From Bacillota bacterium (GTDB taxonomy: Bacteria > Bacillota > Sulfobacillia > Sulfobacillales > Sulfobacillaceae), in contig JAJZZA010000001.1 of assembly GCA_021797825.1 (NCBI GenBank), forward strand, positions 1-64,000: DNA of 64,000 bases, written 5' to 3'. The position numbers were made by a program, and so were the translations under genes. Position 1 is the stretch's first letter, and each line of letters starts with the position of its first letter. Under the pieces are notes generated by a model, which worked only from the letters and a program-made list of their open reading frames with translations, searched no databases and had not been told where the DNA came from. Positions 25,917-34,646 of the stretch are shown piece after piece.

Positions 25917-27320
25917 CAAACAGTGCTGACGCATGAGTGAACCAGGCCTTAACCAGCTTGGAGTTTGACCCCGCCCCGACAAAATTTTGCCGCAAAAGGG
26001 GCTGAACGTGGCACATGGAGCTATGCGATGATATCTTCGCGACAATCCTCGAGGAGAGACGCCCATGACCACGCCTTGGGATCCGCCCTTTGGGGTCGGC
26101 GACCGGAGCGCGTGATTCCGGGCGCGTTGTTATTTGGCTCGGCGGCCAAAGCCAAAGCCGTGGCCGCCCGGGAGGCGTGGGTGGGATGGAGCGCGACCGA
26201 ACGGGCGCGTTTTCGCTGGCGGATCGTGAATAACAACCGGTTTTTGGTGGTGCCGGGGGTGCAGGTGCCGCATTTGGCCAGTCACGTCCTCGGCTTGGCG
26301 GCCCGGCGAGTGCCGGCCGATTGGCTGCACCGCTACGGCTATCGCCCGGTCCAGATGGAAACGTTTGTGGAAGCGCCGTGGGCCGGCACCTGTTATCGCG
26401 CGGCCAATTGGCAGCCGGTGGGGACCACGGCGGGGCGGGGACGGCAGGACCGGTATCATGAGGCGGGGGTCCCGATCAAGATACCATCTGGGTCTATCCC
26501 CGGGCGCGGAAGTGGCGGACCGCCTTGGTGGCGCCGCCAGCGTATCGGGCGGAGGAGGACGGGTCCGAATGAGGCATCCCGACCATCTGGTGCCGTCGAC
26601 TCGCCCCAACGCCAAGAGTCCCTATGCCACCTCGGCGGAGGAACAGGCGGCCCGCCAAACCGATGCCGAAGCCCTGGCGCGGGTGTTGTTGACCCGACTC
26701 CCGCGCCGCTTGGAACGGTTTGCCCGACTGCCCGATCCGCGCCGGGTGGCGAGTTGCCGCCACCCCGTTGACGGCCCGCACCGTCGTGCAACGGTGTAAT
26801 CGCCTGGCTTAGGCATCGGTGGGACGTGGAACATCTTTTCGTGGGAAAGCACCGGGGCTATCACTATGAGCATCTCTTCTCGAAAAAGTGGACCGCCATC
26901 AAGAACTGGCACACGGCGATGCGCTTCGCGCATCTGCTCAATGTCTTGATTCTCAGCCGCGTCGCCCTGTGGGCGACGTTCATCCGCCTCGGTCTGCCAG
27001 GCAGCATCCGGTGGCTCCATGACTGTGGGGCGGGTCGTTGGCTCGACCCCGCGCACCTCGCCCACCTCCGCCACAGCCGCCCTCAACTCCGCTTGATGGG
27101 GTGAGGGAGGCCCATCCGCCCACCGAATCCCATCCCCCCTGGGAGCGCGGCGTCCGCGCTGCGTCAGCCTGTCGCGCCCCCCGTTGCCGGCTCCGTGGGA
27201 ACCCTTCCTCTGCCTGCCGGACTCCCGTCCGTAGCGGTCCAGCTCCTCGCTATCCTGTGGACCACCCGTTTTTTCGCGTAACGGTTAACATCAACGGCCT
27301 TTATGCGTCAGCACTGTTTG
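25917..27320 (+). mobile_element. Decayed insertion sequence with inverted terminal repeats
   Basis: CAAACAGTGCTGACGCAT at 25917-25934 is repeated in inverted orientation at 27303-27320, 18 of 18 bases. The match extends outward to TTTGNCAAAC with one mismatch. Between them lies a frameshifted transposase with a DUF4338-like N-terminal part and a DDE-type C-terminal end. The span of about 1.4 kb is normal for an IS. No clear target duplication is visible. The right end lies next to the promoter of the tRNA group. Confidence 0.85.
26070..27104 (+). pseudogene. Broken transposase (DUF4338 N-part and IS4-like C-part)
   Basis: The first frame carries AREAWVGWSATERARFRWRI, NNRFLVVPGVQVPHLASHVL and GTCYRAANW, typical of the DUF4338 region found at the front of some DDE transposases. 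Near 26475 the match shifts frame (TIWVYPRARKWRTALVAPP). It shifts again before the C-terminal block at 26826-27104, which has EHLFVGKHRGYHYEHLFSKK and AMRFAHLLNVLILSRVALW, the helical end of the DDE domain. Several frameshifts and stops mean it cannot make an active enzyme. Confidence 0.8.
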
Positions 27321-27333
27321 ACAAAAAGAAGAC

Positions 27334-27363
27334 TTGAACATGGTCCGACCGATATGATAAGAT
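27334..27363 (+). promoter_or_regulatory. Promoter of the tRNA group
   Basis: TTGAAC (27334-27339), an 18-base spacer and TAAGAT (27358-27363), with the first tRNA beginning 24 bases later. It starts 13 bases outside the IS inverted repeat. Confidence 0.65.
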
Positions 27364-27387
27364 ATTTGCGCGACAAGGGCAGTTCCT

Positions 27388-27463
27388 GCTGGCGTAGCTC
27401 AATTGGCAGAGCAACTGATTTGTAATCAGTAGGTTGCGGGTTCGAGTCCCATCGCCAGCTCCA
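27388..27463 (+). tRNA. tRNA-Thr (anticodon TGT)
   Basis: A full cloverleaf: acceptor GCTGGCG/CGCCAGC, anticodon stem ACTGA/TCAGT with loop TTTGTAA, T-arm GCGGG-TTCGAGT-CCCAT with one imperfect pair, encoded CCA. The anticodon TGT reads ACA. Confidence 0.97.
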
Positions 27464-27478
27464 CAACTTTATAGCAAT

Positions 27479-27564
27479 GGATGGGTGCCCGAGTGGCTAA
27501 AGGGGGCGGTCTGTAAAACCGCTGGCTAGCGCCTACGTTGGTTCGAATCCAACCCCATCCACCA
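27479..27564 (+). tRNA. tRNA-Tyr (anticodon GTA)
   Basis: 86 bases with a long variable arm, as expected for bacterial tRNA-Tyr. Acceptor GGATGGG/CCCATCC, anticodon stem GCGGT/ACCGC with loop CTGTAAA, encoded CCA. Confidence 0.97.
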
Positions 27565-27565
27565 T

Positions 27566-27721
<156 letters not shown>

Positions 27722-28157
27722 TTTTTTTTTTGCGATGCCATAGCCGAAAACCGGCAACCTGTGCGAAAACGACGCAGCGCACGGCTCTACCCACCAGAGA
27801 CACGGCGATGGCGATCGCTGGCGGCGTCTTAAAGCCGGCCAGAGGTCGATGGCGCGCGCAATCTGCGTGCAAATATGGGCCGCAGCCGATCGCATAGAAA
27901 CACCCAGCAGGGCATGGGAATTTCGCGCAGCCACCCCTGCCCCGGATTTGCGTTCCTCCCGAGGTAACCAAACTGAAAAAGAGGCTCGGAACATGTCTCG
28001 CGAAAGGATGGGGGGGCGACACACAATGCGTCTTTCCTGTTGGGCGGGTTTCGGCGACAATGGAAGGGAAGGGCGATACACGGTTAGGCCAACCGTAGAA
28101 GCGGCCCAATCTGGACCAGACGAGAAGCTCTGGGCGCAAAGGTGACGGTGACGAACG
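27722..28157 (+). other. Intergenic stretch between tRNA-Thr and the methyltransferase
   Basis: About 430 bases. After the T-run nothing is supported. A long frame on the minus strand crosses both the tRNA and the methyltransferase and is not credible. No clear promoter for the methyltransferase is seen. Confidence 0.4.
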
Positions 28158-29228
28158 ATGCCAACAAGCCACATGGGGGAACACGACCGGGAATCCGACC
28201 AGCGCAATACTGCGACGGTGACCGCGGAAAATCCACTGACCGAAGATGCGGCCGCTGCCGGGGTGCCGGCACAGACCGTTAACAGGCCGTTGGGACCTGA
28301 CGATAGCGGTATCCATCCGTCCGATGTCCAAACAGTGTCGGTCGGCTACGCGCGGGTGGAAATCTACCAAGGCACCCTCGCAGAACAGACCGCATGGCTT
28401 CATCTCCACAATCGGCAGGGCACATTTCGCCTGGTGTACTGGGATCCCCCGTTTTTCTCCGGCAAACAGAAAGCGGCGGACCGGGGAAGTTTTTCCGATC
28501 GCTGGCCGGATTTGGAGACATACTTGGTCGAAATGGACGAAGATTTTGCCCGCTTGAAGACGCTGGTCCATCCGGAAGGATTTTTGGTGCTCCATTGCGA
28601 CTGGCACGCCTCGCATTACCTTAAAGTCATAGGGGACAGGCATTTCGGTTACCAAAACTTTCGCAATGAAATTGTTTGGCATTACAAGGGGAGGCGGCAA
28701 CCAGCCCGGCTCGTTATCAATTCCAAACATGACAACCTGTTGGTTTGGGCGGCCTCTTCCCGAGCAGTCATGCAGCCGGTCTATGACCCTTGGGATCGGG
28801 AGCAATATGTTTCGATGAAAAGGCAGCAGGTCCATTCCGACGAAGACGGGCGGGAATGGATCTGGGGCCATAACGGGCGTGGGCGAGCGCGCAGTTACCG
28901 CATTTACTTGGACGAGGTGGTGGCTCGCGGACGGGCAATCGATTCCGTGTGGGATATGCCCATCGTCAATACCACGGCGAAAGAACGCACGGGATATCCC
29001 ACCCAGAAACCGGTGGCCCTGCTCAAACGGATCGTGGCGCTGCTGACTCTGGAGGGCGATAGCGTGGCCGATTTGATGGCGGGCTCTGGGACCACCGGGG
29101 AAGCGGCCGCGCTATCCGGGCGCGATGTCTGGCTGGGCGATCGCAATCCCGAAGCGACGGCCTTAATTCAAGAGCGAATGGCGCGGATTGCCCAACAAGC
29201 GCCCACGCACCGGGGAAGGATAAGGTGA
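28158..29228 (+). CDS. Solitary site-specific DNA methyltransferase (beta-class N6-Ade/N4-Cyt)
   Basis: The 356-aa protein methylates an adenine N6 or cytosine N4 in DNA. The catalytic motif IV DPPF (in FRLVYWDPPFFSG) comes first. The SAM-binding motif I (ADLMAGSGTTGEAA) comes near the C-terminus after TGYPTQKPVALLKRIV, the order of beta-class enzymes. The first roughly 60 residues are polar and look unstructured. No restriction endonuclease or specificity subunit lies nearby, so it is an orphan enzyme. The nudix gene begins four bases after its stop, implying co-transcription. Its target sequence cannot be told from the protein. Confidence 0.87.
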   Translation: MPTSHMGEHDRESDQRNTATVTAENPLTEDAAAAGVPAQTVNRPLGPDDSGIHPSDVQTVSVGYARVEIYQGTLAEQTAWLHLHNRQGTFRLVYWDPPFFSGKQKAADRGSFSDRWPDLETYLVEMDEDFARLKTLVHPEGFLVLHCDWHASHYLKVIGDRHFGYQNFRNEIVWHYKGRRQPARLVINSKHDNLLVWAASSRAVMQPVYDPWDREQYVSMKRQQVHSDEDGREWIWGHNGRGRARSYRIYLDEVVARGRAIDSVWDMPIVNTTAKERTGYPTQKPVALLKRIVALLTLEGDSVADLMAGSGTTGEAAALSGRDVWLGDRNPEATALIQERMARIAQQAPTHRGRIR

Positions 29229-29231
29229 TGG

Positions 29232-29864
29232 ATGCCCGAACACGAACTTTTGCGAGTGTATGACGCGAACCTGGAGTGTTTGGGGGAAAAACCGCGATCG
29301 GCCGTTCATCGCGACGGTGACTGGCATCTGACGTTTCACGGATGGGTGGTGGACCCGAACCAGGGCGGTGCCTTGATCTTGCAACGGCGCGGACGGACTC
29401 ATCGCAATTATCCGGGTCTGTTTGACGTGAGTGCGGCGGGGCACTATCTGGCCGGAGAAAATGGGCTGGATGGAATGCGCGAACTGGAAGAGGAACTTGG
29501 CGTCCGGGCCAGTGCGGGTCAGGTCTATCATTTGGGCGTTCGGACCAGCGTGTGCATTACGGATCAGCTCCGAGATTTCGAATTTCAGGATGTCTATGCC
29601 ATTGTTGATGGTCGTCGCCTGAGCGAATACCGGCCCGATCCCGACGAGGTGGACGGCGTGGCTTGGGTTAGGCTGGCAGATGGCATGGCATTGGCAGAGG
29701 GACGGGTGGCCAGTATCCGGGTGCCTTTTCTGCGGGCGTTCGATCGGCAACTGACCGAGGAGAGCCTGGCCTTGACCGATATCATGCCCTCGAAGGACAA
29801 ATATTTTCTAAAGATGTTGATTATGGCGAGCCGGATTCGGGACGGTCAGTCGGCCGCGGTGTAA
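29232..29864 (+). CDS. NUDIX hydrolase (isopentenyl-diphosphate isomerase-like)
   Basis: The 210-aa protein has a NUDIX box in the order G-x5-E-x7-REL-EE-LG (around GHYLAGENGLDGMRELEEEL), which binds Mg and cleaves a diphosphate linkage. The N-terminal segment (ELLRVYDANLECLGEKPRSAVHRDGDWH) resembles the YfcD/Idi-like group. The substrate cannot be told; nucleotide or other diphosphates are possible, and isomerase activity would need extra residues that I cannot confirm. It starts four bases after the methyltransferase. Confidence 0.85.
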   Translation: MPEHELLRVYDANLECLGEKPRSAVHRDGDWHLTFHGWVVDPNQGGALILQRRGRTHRNYPGLFDVSAAGHYLAGENGLDGMRELEEELGVRASAGQVYHLGVRTSVCITDQLRDFEFQDVYAIVDGRRLSEYRPDPDEVDGVAWVRLADGMALAEGRVASIRVPFLRAFDRQLTEESLALTDIMPSKDKYFLKMLIMASRIRDGQSAAV

Positions 29865-29916
29865 ACGCAGGCGGATAGGCCGGGTGGTCAAGGCGAAAGA
29901 GGCCAGGAGGGGTAGA

Positions 29917-30375
29917 ATGATTGCGGTGGAACGACCCGGGGCGCCTCCGTTGGAGTTGACCCACGCGGTGTTTGATTTGAACGGAACCCTGGCGGCCGGC
30001 GGGGAGCTGTTACCCGGGGTGCCGGAAGGCCTGACGGATCTCGGGCGCTGCTTGGAAGTGGAAGTGCTGACCGCAGCCACCTATGGGGGATTGGACGCGT
30101 TGCGCAAGCGGCTTCCGTGCCGCATTACGCGGATTGATACGGGAGTCGACAAGCTAAGACGTGTACAGCAACTGGGCACGGGAGTGGTGTCTGTGGGAAA
30201 CGGGGCCAACGACGCCCCCATGCTGGCGGCGGCGGCGCTGGGCATCGTGGTCATTGGGCCGGAAGGCGCCGCGGGTACGGCCCTGGCGGCGGCCAACCTG
30301 GTCGTCCACGATATCGCCCAGGTTTTTCATCTTCTGGCGAATCCCAAACGCATTACCGCGACGCTGCGGCTCTAA
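29917..30375 (+). CDS. Soluble P-type-ATPase-like HAD protein
   Basis: The 152-aa protein has the HAD motifs of the soluble P-type ATPase group. Motif I is AVFDLNGTLA, with the nucleophile Asp kept but Asn in place of the usual second Asp/Lys position. Motif IV is VGNGANDAPML. There is no cap domain and no membrane part, so it is not a transporter. The family is expected to be a phosphatase; its substrate is unknown. ATG 29917 has AGGAGGGG upstream; an earlier in-frame GTG at 29884 lacks such a site. Confidence 0.82.
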   Translation: MIAVERPGAPPLELTHAVFDLNGTLAAGGELLPGVPEGLTDLGRCLEVEVLTAATYGGLDALRKRLPCRITRIDTGVDKLRRVQQLGTGVVSVGNGANDAPMLAAAALGIVVIGPEGAAGTALAAANLVVHDIAQVFHLLANPKRITATLRL

Positions 30376-30526
30376 TGGCGCACTGGCGTCAACCTCCAGA
30401 CCCTGATGGCCAGGCCGCACGATGCCGTGGTGCGGTGCCCCGGCCGGATCGCGTCTTGCAGACGGGCAGAGAATGCGGCGGGGGCATCGCGCGCCATGCA
30501 ATAAGAACCCGGAAGGAGGATCGCCG

Positions 30527-30613
30527 ATGATCATTGATGAACGTAGCCGCGCATATATCAACGCCCAGGGCATCGTAAACCTGGTGGTTCGCGTGCGGGC
30601 CATTCCGGGCTGA
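30527..30613 (+). CDS. Possible 28-aa protein
   Basis: An ATG with a strong GGAAGGAGG seven bases upstream opens a 28-codon frame (MIIDERSRAYINAQG...VRAIPG). It stands 150 bases after the HAD gene. The ribosome site is convincing, but length and lack of a family make it uncertain. It may be the remaining front of a lost gene. Confidence 0.35.
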   Translation: MIIDERSRAYINAQGIVNLVVRVRAIPG

Positions 30614-30930
30614 GGGATACGTTACAAACCATTCGTGCAATGGGGAGCGACGGATTTAACGGGTTTGACCAGCCGCAGCATGCCAGGCTTGAGCATCTTT
30701 GGGCCGTCTTGGATGGCGGACGACGATTGGCGGCAAATCAAAATCGTATGGAATGCGAGGACTTGCCAGCCTGTCGTGCGGGGATGGCGGCCGGTCCGTT
30801 GGGAGTGAGGCCAGGGCTTCGTTTGCCGCCATCACCCGTGGTGCCGACGGGGGCCATCGCGCCCTCAAATATTCACCATACGAAGACAAGGGTTCTACCA
30901 TGCCGGAGCCTGGTGATGGTCAACGCTTCG

Positions 30931-30959
30931 TTGACAGGGTAGGGCTCCCATGCTAGAAT
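30931..30959 (+). promoter_or_regulatory. Promoter of rpmG-secE-nusG-rplK-rplA
   Basis: A perfect TTGACA (30931-30936), a 17-base spacer and TAGAAT (30954-30959) with an extended TGC. The predicted start is about 20 bases before the rpmG ribosome site. Confidence 0.88.
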
Positions 30960-30987
30960 GCTTGCGCATGAGTGGGAGGTTAACGAC

Positions 30988-31137
30988 ATGCGGACGATTA
31001 TTACCTTGGCGTGTGGCGAGTGTAAGCGGCGCAATTACACCACCACCAAGAACAAGAAGAACGACCCGAACCGGATCGAGCACCGCAAATATTGTCGGTG
31101 GTGCCGGGTCCATACTGTTCATCGGGAGACGCGTTAG
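30988..31137 (+). CDS. rpmG: 50S ribosomal protein L33
   Basis: The 49-aa protein ([20 protein letters not shown]...) matches L33 throughout. It keeps both CxxC pairs (CGEC, CRWC), the zinc-binding form. GGGAGG lies upstream of the ATG. It heads the transcript with secE and nusG, the usual Firmicute order. Confidence 0.95.
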   Translation: MRTIITLACGECKRRNYTTTKNKKNDPNRIEHRKYCRWCRVHTVHRETR

Positions 31138-31164
31138 CCCCGCGATGGACGGAAATGGGGAACA

Positions 31165-31383
31165 ATGATGGAAGCGAAGGGAAACGCGGTGAAAGCCGGT
31201 GACCGTTCCTTAGGGAAATACTTCCGCGATGTCTGGGGAGAATTGCGCAAGGTTATATGGCCTACGCCAAAACAAACCCTGTCATTTACGGGGTTTACGG
31301 TGTTTTTCACCATTTTTGTCGCAGCGGTCATCGTTCTCCTCGATGCGGTTTTCAACTTGGGACTAAACCATTTCGTCCGTTAA
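31165..31383 (+). CDS. secE: Protein translocase subunit SecE
   Basis: SecE clamps SecY in the Sec translocon. The 72-aa form has the amphipathic segment YFRDVWGELRKVIWPTPKQ and one membrane helix (residues about 42-62), the short Gram-positive type. Start ATG 31165, or 31168 next to it. It lies between rpmG and nusG. Confidence 0.94.
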   Translation: MMEAKGNAVKAGDRSLGKYFRDVWGELRKVIWPTPKQTLSFTGFTVFFTIFVAAVIVLLDAVFNLGLNHFVR

Positions 31384-31492
31384 GGTGGAGCGCTTGCAAG
31401 CCGTGCCCTGACGCCGGGTTGGGCGCCATTTTTTGTGGGACGCGATGGGTTCAACCAGCATGACCGACAGGTGGGGATGAGAAGGCGGGATA

Positions 31493-32062
31493 ATGATGGA
31501 CACGGGGGAATTGCGGACGGCGGAAGATGGCGTGCAAAAGGATTGGTACGTGATTCACACTTACTCGGGATACGAGAATAAGGTGAAGGCCAATTTGGAG
31601 CGGCGTGTGGAATCCATGAACATGGAGGACAAGATCTTTCGCATTATGGTGCCCATGGAAGAAGAGATTGAGATTAAGGACGGCAAAAAGAAGCTGGTCA
31701 AGAAAAAGGTGTTTCCTGGCTATGTGCTGGTGGAGATGGTGATGACAGACGACTCCTGGTACGTGGTGCGCAACACCCCGGGCGTGACCGGGTTCGTCGG
31801 GTCGGGGGCCAAGCCGATTCCTTTGCTTGATCACGAAGTCCACACCATCTTGGGACGCGATCTGTCCGGTGTCCCGGAACTGCCCCGCGTCAACCTGTCG
31901 ATTGGTCAGGAAGTGCTGGTGACGGAAGGTCCCTTTGAAGGATTTTCGGGTCGCATTGACGAGATTTATCCGGATCGGGGCAAAGTGCGTGTGTCTGTCT
32001 CTATGTTTGGACGGGATACCCCCTTGGAGGTTGATTTCACCCAAGTGGCGGAGATGGAGTAA
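31493..32062 (+). CDS. nusG: Transcription termination/antitermination protein NusG
   Basis: NusG binds RNA polymerase and modulates pausing and termination, and links it to the ribosome. The 189-aa protein has the NGN domain (DWYVIHTYSGYENKVKANLE, KVFPGYVLVEM) and a C-terminal KOW domain (GQEVLVTEGPFEGFSGRI). The first 14 residues extend beyond the usual start. A gap of 110 bases separates it from secE. Confidence 0.96.
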   Translation: MMDTGELRTAEDGVQKDWYVIHTYSGYENKVKANLERRVESMNMEDKIFRIMVPMEEEIEIKDGKKKLVKKKVFPGYVLVEMVMTDDSWYVVRNTPGVTGFVGSGAKPIPLLDHEVHTILGRDLSGVPELPRVNLSIGQEVLVTEGPFEGFSGRIDEIYPDRGKVRVSVSMFGRDTPLEVDFTQVAEME

Positions 32063-32092
32063 TAGCGCAGCAACAAGAAATGAGGGAGCAAC

Positions 32093-32518
32093 GTGCCGAA
32101 GAAAGTCACCGGGGTTATTAAGCTGCAGATTCCCGCTGGGAAGGCGACGCCGGCTCCGCCGGTGGGTCCGGCCCTAGGCCAGCACGGGGTGAATATCATG
32201 GCCTTCGTGAAGGAGTACAACGAGCGCACCGCCGGGCAAGTCGGGCTTATCATTCCGGTCGAAATTACCGTGTACGAGGATCGGTCGTTTTCGTTTGTGA
32301 CCAAGACCCCTCCCGCCGCAGTGCTCATCAAGAAGGCGCTCGGGATCGAGGCGGCGTCATCCAATCCCAACACCAAGAAGGTGGGCGCATTGCCCAAAGC
32401 CAAGGTGCTGGAGATTGCCGAATTAAAAATGCCGGACCTGAACGCCACCACACTGGAGGCGGCTGTCCGCATGATTGAGGGCACAGCCCGCAGCATGGGC
32501 GTCGACATCGTCGACTAA
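32093..32518 (+). CDS. rplK: 50S ribosomal protein L11
   Basis: The 141-aa protein has the family segments [20 protein letters not shown] and the C-terminal RNA-binding part ending [14 protein letters not shown]. It starts at GTG 32093 with GGGAG upstream. It lies 30 bases after nusG. Confidence 0.97.
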   Translation: MPKKVTGVIKLQIPAGKATPAPPVGPALGQHGVNIMAFVKEYNERTAGQVGLIIPVEITVYEDRSFSFVTKTPPAAVLIKKALGIEAASSNPNTKKVGALPKAKVLEIAELKMPDLNATTLEAAVRMIEGTARSMGVDIVD

Positions 32519-32565
32519 GTTTGGTGGGAGGCAGGCTGCCGTAAACACCACAAGGAGGATTTTTC

Positions 32566-33273
32566 ATGGCAGCAGGAAAGCGGTACCAGGAAGCCCTGGC
32601 CCGTGTGGAAAAAGGCCGTGTGTACGAACCGGCTGAGGCCATCGCCCTGGCCCAGGAGATTTCGCACACGAAATTTCCCGAGACGGTGGAAGTGGCAATT
32701 CGTTTAGGTGTGGATCCCCGGCACTCCGATCAGGTGGTGCGCGGGGCGGTGGTGTTGCCCCACGGCACGGGAAAGACCCGCAAAGTCGCGGTGTTTGCCA
32801 AAGGCGACAAAGCCAAAGAAGCGGAAGAGGCCGGAGCGGATTTTGTTGGTGCCGACGACTTGGCGGAACGCGTTCAGGCCGGGTGGACCGATTTTGACAC
32901 GGCAGTGGCTACCCCGGATTTGATGGCCTTGGTTGGGCGGCTCGGGAAGATTTTGGGCCCCAAAGGGCTCATGCCCAATCCCAAGACCGGAACCGTCACA
33001 TTTGATGTCGCCAACGCGGTTCGGGAAATTAAGGCCGGAAAGATCGAATTCCGGACGGATAAAGCCGGCATCATTCACGCTCCCTTGGGCAAGGTGAGTT
33101 TCCCGACGGACGCGCTGGTGGAAAACCTGGCAACCCTGGTGGATGCCTTGGTGAAAGTCAAGCCGGCTGCAGCCAAAGGCACTTATCTCAAGAGCATCTC
33201 CATTTCTACGACGATGGGACCCGGCCTTCGCGTTAATCCGTCCTCCACGCAAAGGACGGCCGCTCCCGCTTAG
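32566..33273 (+). CDS. rplA: 50S ribosomal protein L1
   Basis: The 235-aa protein has the L1 signature region [20 protein letters not shown] and the usual two-domain length. AAGGAGG precedes the ATG. In most bacteria rplJ follows directly. Here a strong terminator ends the transcript about 95 bases later, and rplJ is about 22 kb away. Confidence 0.97.
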   Translation: MAAGKRYQEALARVEKGRVYEPAEAIALAQEISHTKFPETVEVAIRLGVDPRHSDQVVRGAVVLPHGTGKTRKVAVFAKGDKAKEAEEAGADFVGADDLAERVQAGWTDFDTAVATPDLMALVGRLGKILGPKGLMPNPKTGTVTFDVANAVREIKAGKIEFRTDKAGIIHAPLGKVSFPTDALVENLATLVDALVKVKPAAAKGTYLKSISISTTMGPGLRVNPSSTQRTAAPA

Positions 33274-33368
33274 GGGCGCTCCCCGACACGACGAGGTACG
33301 GCTGCAGGGCGCCGTGGATGGTCCTAGTTGGCGCGCCCGGTCGGTGGTGGCGCAAATCGGCGTGTGGC

Positions 33369-33403
33369 AATCCAGGTGACGGTGCGGTCACCTGGATTTT
33401 TTT
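33369..33403 (+). terminator. Strong intrinsic terminator after rplA
   Basis: AATCCAGGTGAC and GTCACCTGGATT form a perfect 12-pair stem with a six-base loop followed by seven T in total. It separates the ribosomal operon from the B12 genes. Confidence 0.93.
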
Positions 33404-34007
33404 CGCGCCGACGGATTCCTGTCTGGGGTTGATGAGGATGGTGATGCCGCCAGGGGTAAATCGCAGGCGCGTGATCGTCACCCTGCGTGCGAAGCGCTTC
33501 CGCGATAAGAGGTCTGGGCGTTTATGGCAACATCTTGTTTGCCCGTAATCGGCCATGCCGGGAAGCGCAGGCGGTGCAGGTTTGGCATGGTGCGACGGCG
33601 GAGAACCCGCGAGCCGCGGGTAGCGGTGGACACCCCCCGCCAGGTCCGGTTCGACGGGCACACTAGGGGGACGAGATGGCTCGGCGTTATTTCAAGAGGA
33701 GGCCGACATCATTCGCGTTCCGGAAATGCCTGGAACGGACGCGATCCCGGGGGCTGGCTAAGTCGGGACGCGCCTCGGCGCCACCCGGCAGGGATGAAGC
33801 GCCGAGTGGTGTGGGCAAGCGGCGGGCAATCCGGGCGTTGTTCCAAGAATCACCGCGCTTGGAGGAGTTTCGGATGATTGTCCGGCAACGGCCGGTTCTG
33901 CGCGCCGACGATTTCTCTCATAATGGGTGCCGGCTCCGGGGACAAGGAATTTGTTATCGGTGCGGCGAATGGAAAGCACAGGAGCGGACCAAAAAGGAGG
34001 ACTCGCC
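33404..34007 (+). other. Intergenic stretch before cbiC
   Basis: About 600 bases without a supported gene. No cobalamin riboswitch pattern is found here, unlike before the second B12 block, and no convincing promoter. An AAAAAGGAGG at its end serves cbiC. Confidence 0.45.
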
Positions 34008-34646
34008 ATCCAGTACGTGACCGACCCGGCAGCCATTTACCGGGACAGCTTCCGGCAGATTGGGGAGCGCGCCGATTTGACGGCTTTTTCTCCGCAAGAA
34101 TCGCAGATTGCGGCACGGGTTATCCATGCCTCGGCCGATTTTACCTTGGGAGAGAGTCTGGTGTTTCACCCGGCTGCCGTTCCGATGGCGTTAAAGGTCT
34201 TAAACCACTCGGGCCATCTGGTCGTCGATGCCCGCATGGTGGAGGCGGGTTTAAACCGGGACCGGCTTTCCAGACTGGGTATCCGCGTCTGGTGCGGCAT
34301 TGACCAGCCGGAGGTGGGTGTTTTGGCCCAGCGGCAGGGCATTACGCGATCGATGGCCGCTATGGACTGGGCGATGGCGCAGGCGCCACCGGGGTGCTTG
34401 GTGGTGATTGGCAATGCCCCCACCGCCTTATTCCGCTTGCTGCAAGGGATCGAAGCCGGCTGGTGGCAACCTGCGGTGGTCGTCGGGTTGCCGGTGGGAT
34501 TGGTGGGGGCGGCGGAATCGAAGGCGCAGTTGATGGCTCAAACTCGAGTCCCGGCGATGTCGAACCGGGGCAGCCGGGGAGGCTCCGCAGCCGCCGCAGC
34601 CGCAGTCAATGCGCTAATCCGGATGGTTCTCGGTGAACCGCAATGA
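34008..34646 (+). CDS. cbiC: CbiC, cobalt-precorrin-8 methylmutase
   Basis: CbiC moves a methyl group from C-11 to C-12 to make cobyrinic acid. The 212-aa protein has YVTDPAAIYRDSFRQI at the front, the conserved QGITRSMAAMDWA (substrate contact) and VIGNAPTALFRLLQ. The start is unusual: AAGGAGG ends at 34000 and ATC stands seven bases later, at exactly the family N-terminus. GTG 34017 is 16 bases from the ribosome site, and ATG 33969 and 33927 have none. It opens block 1 of the B12 cluster; its stop overlaps the next start. Confidence 0.9.
   Translation: MQYVTDPAAIYRDSFRQIGERADLTAFSPQESQIAARVIHASADFTLGESLVFHPAAVPMALKVLNHSGHLVVDARMVEAGLNRDRLSRLGIRVWCGIDQPEVGVLAQRQGITRSMAAMDWAMAQAPPGCLVVIGNAPTALFRLLQGIEAGWWQPAVVVGLPVGLVGAAESKAQLMAQTRVPAMSNRGSRGGSAAAAAAVNALIRMVLGEPQ

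Noticed and set aside
27318-27323. TTGACA at the right end of the IS as an outward promoter for the tRNAs
   Set aside because: No acceptable -10 lies 16-18 bases downstream; TTGAAC-18-TAAGAT fits better.
33404-34007. A second cobalamin riboswitch before cbiC
   Set aside because: The hallmark CCACTG and GGAGACCTGCC elements were looked for and not found.
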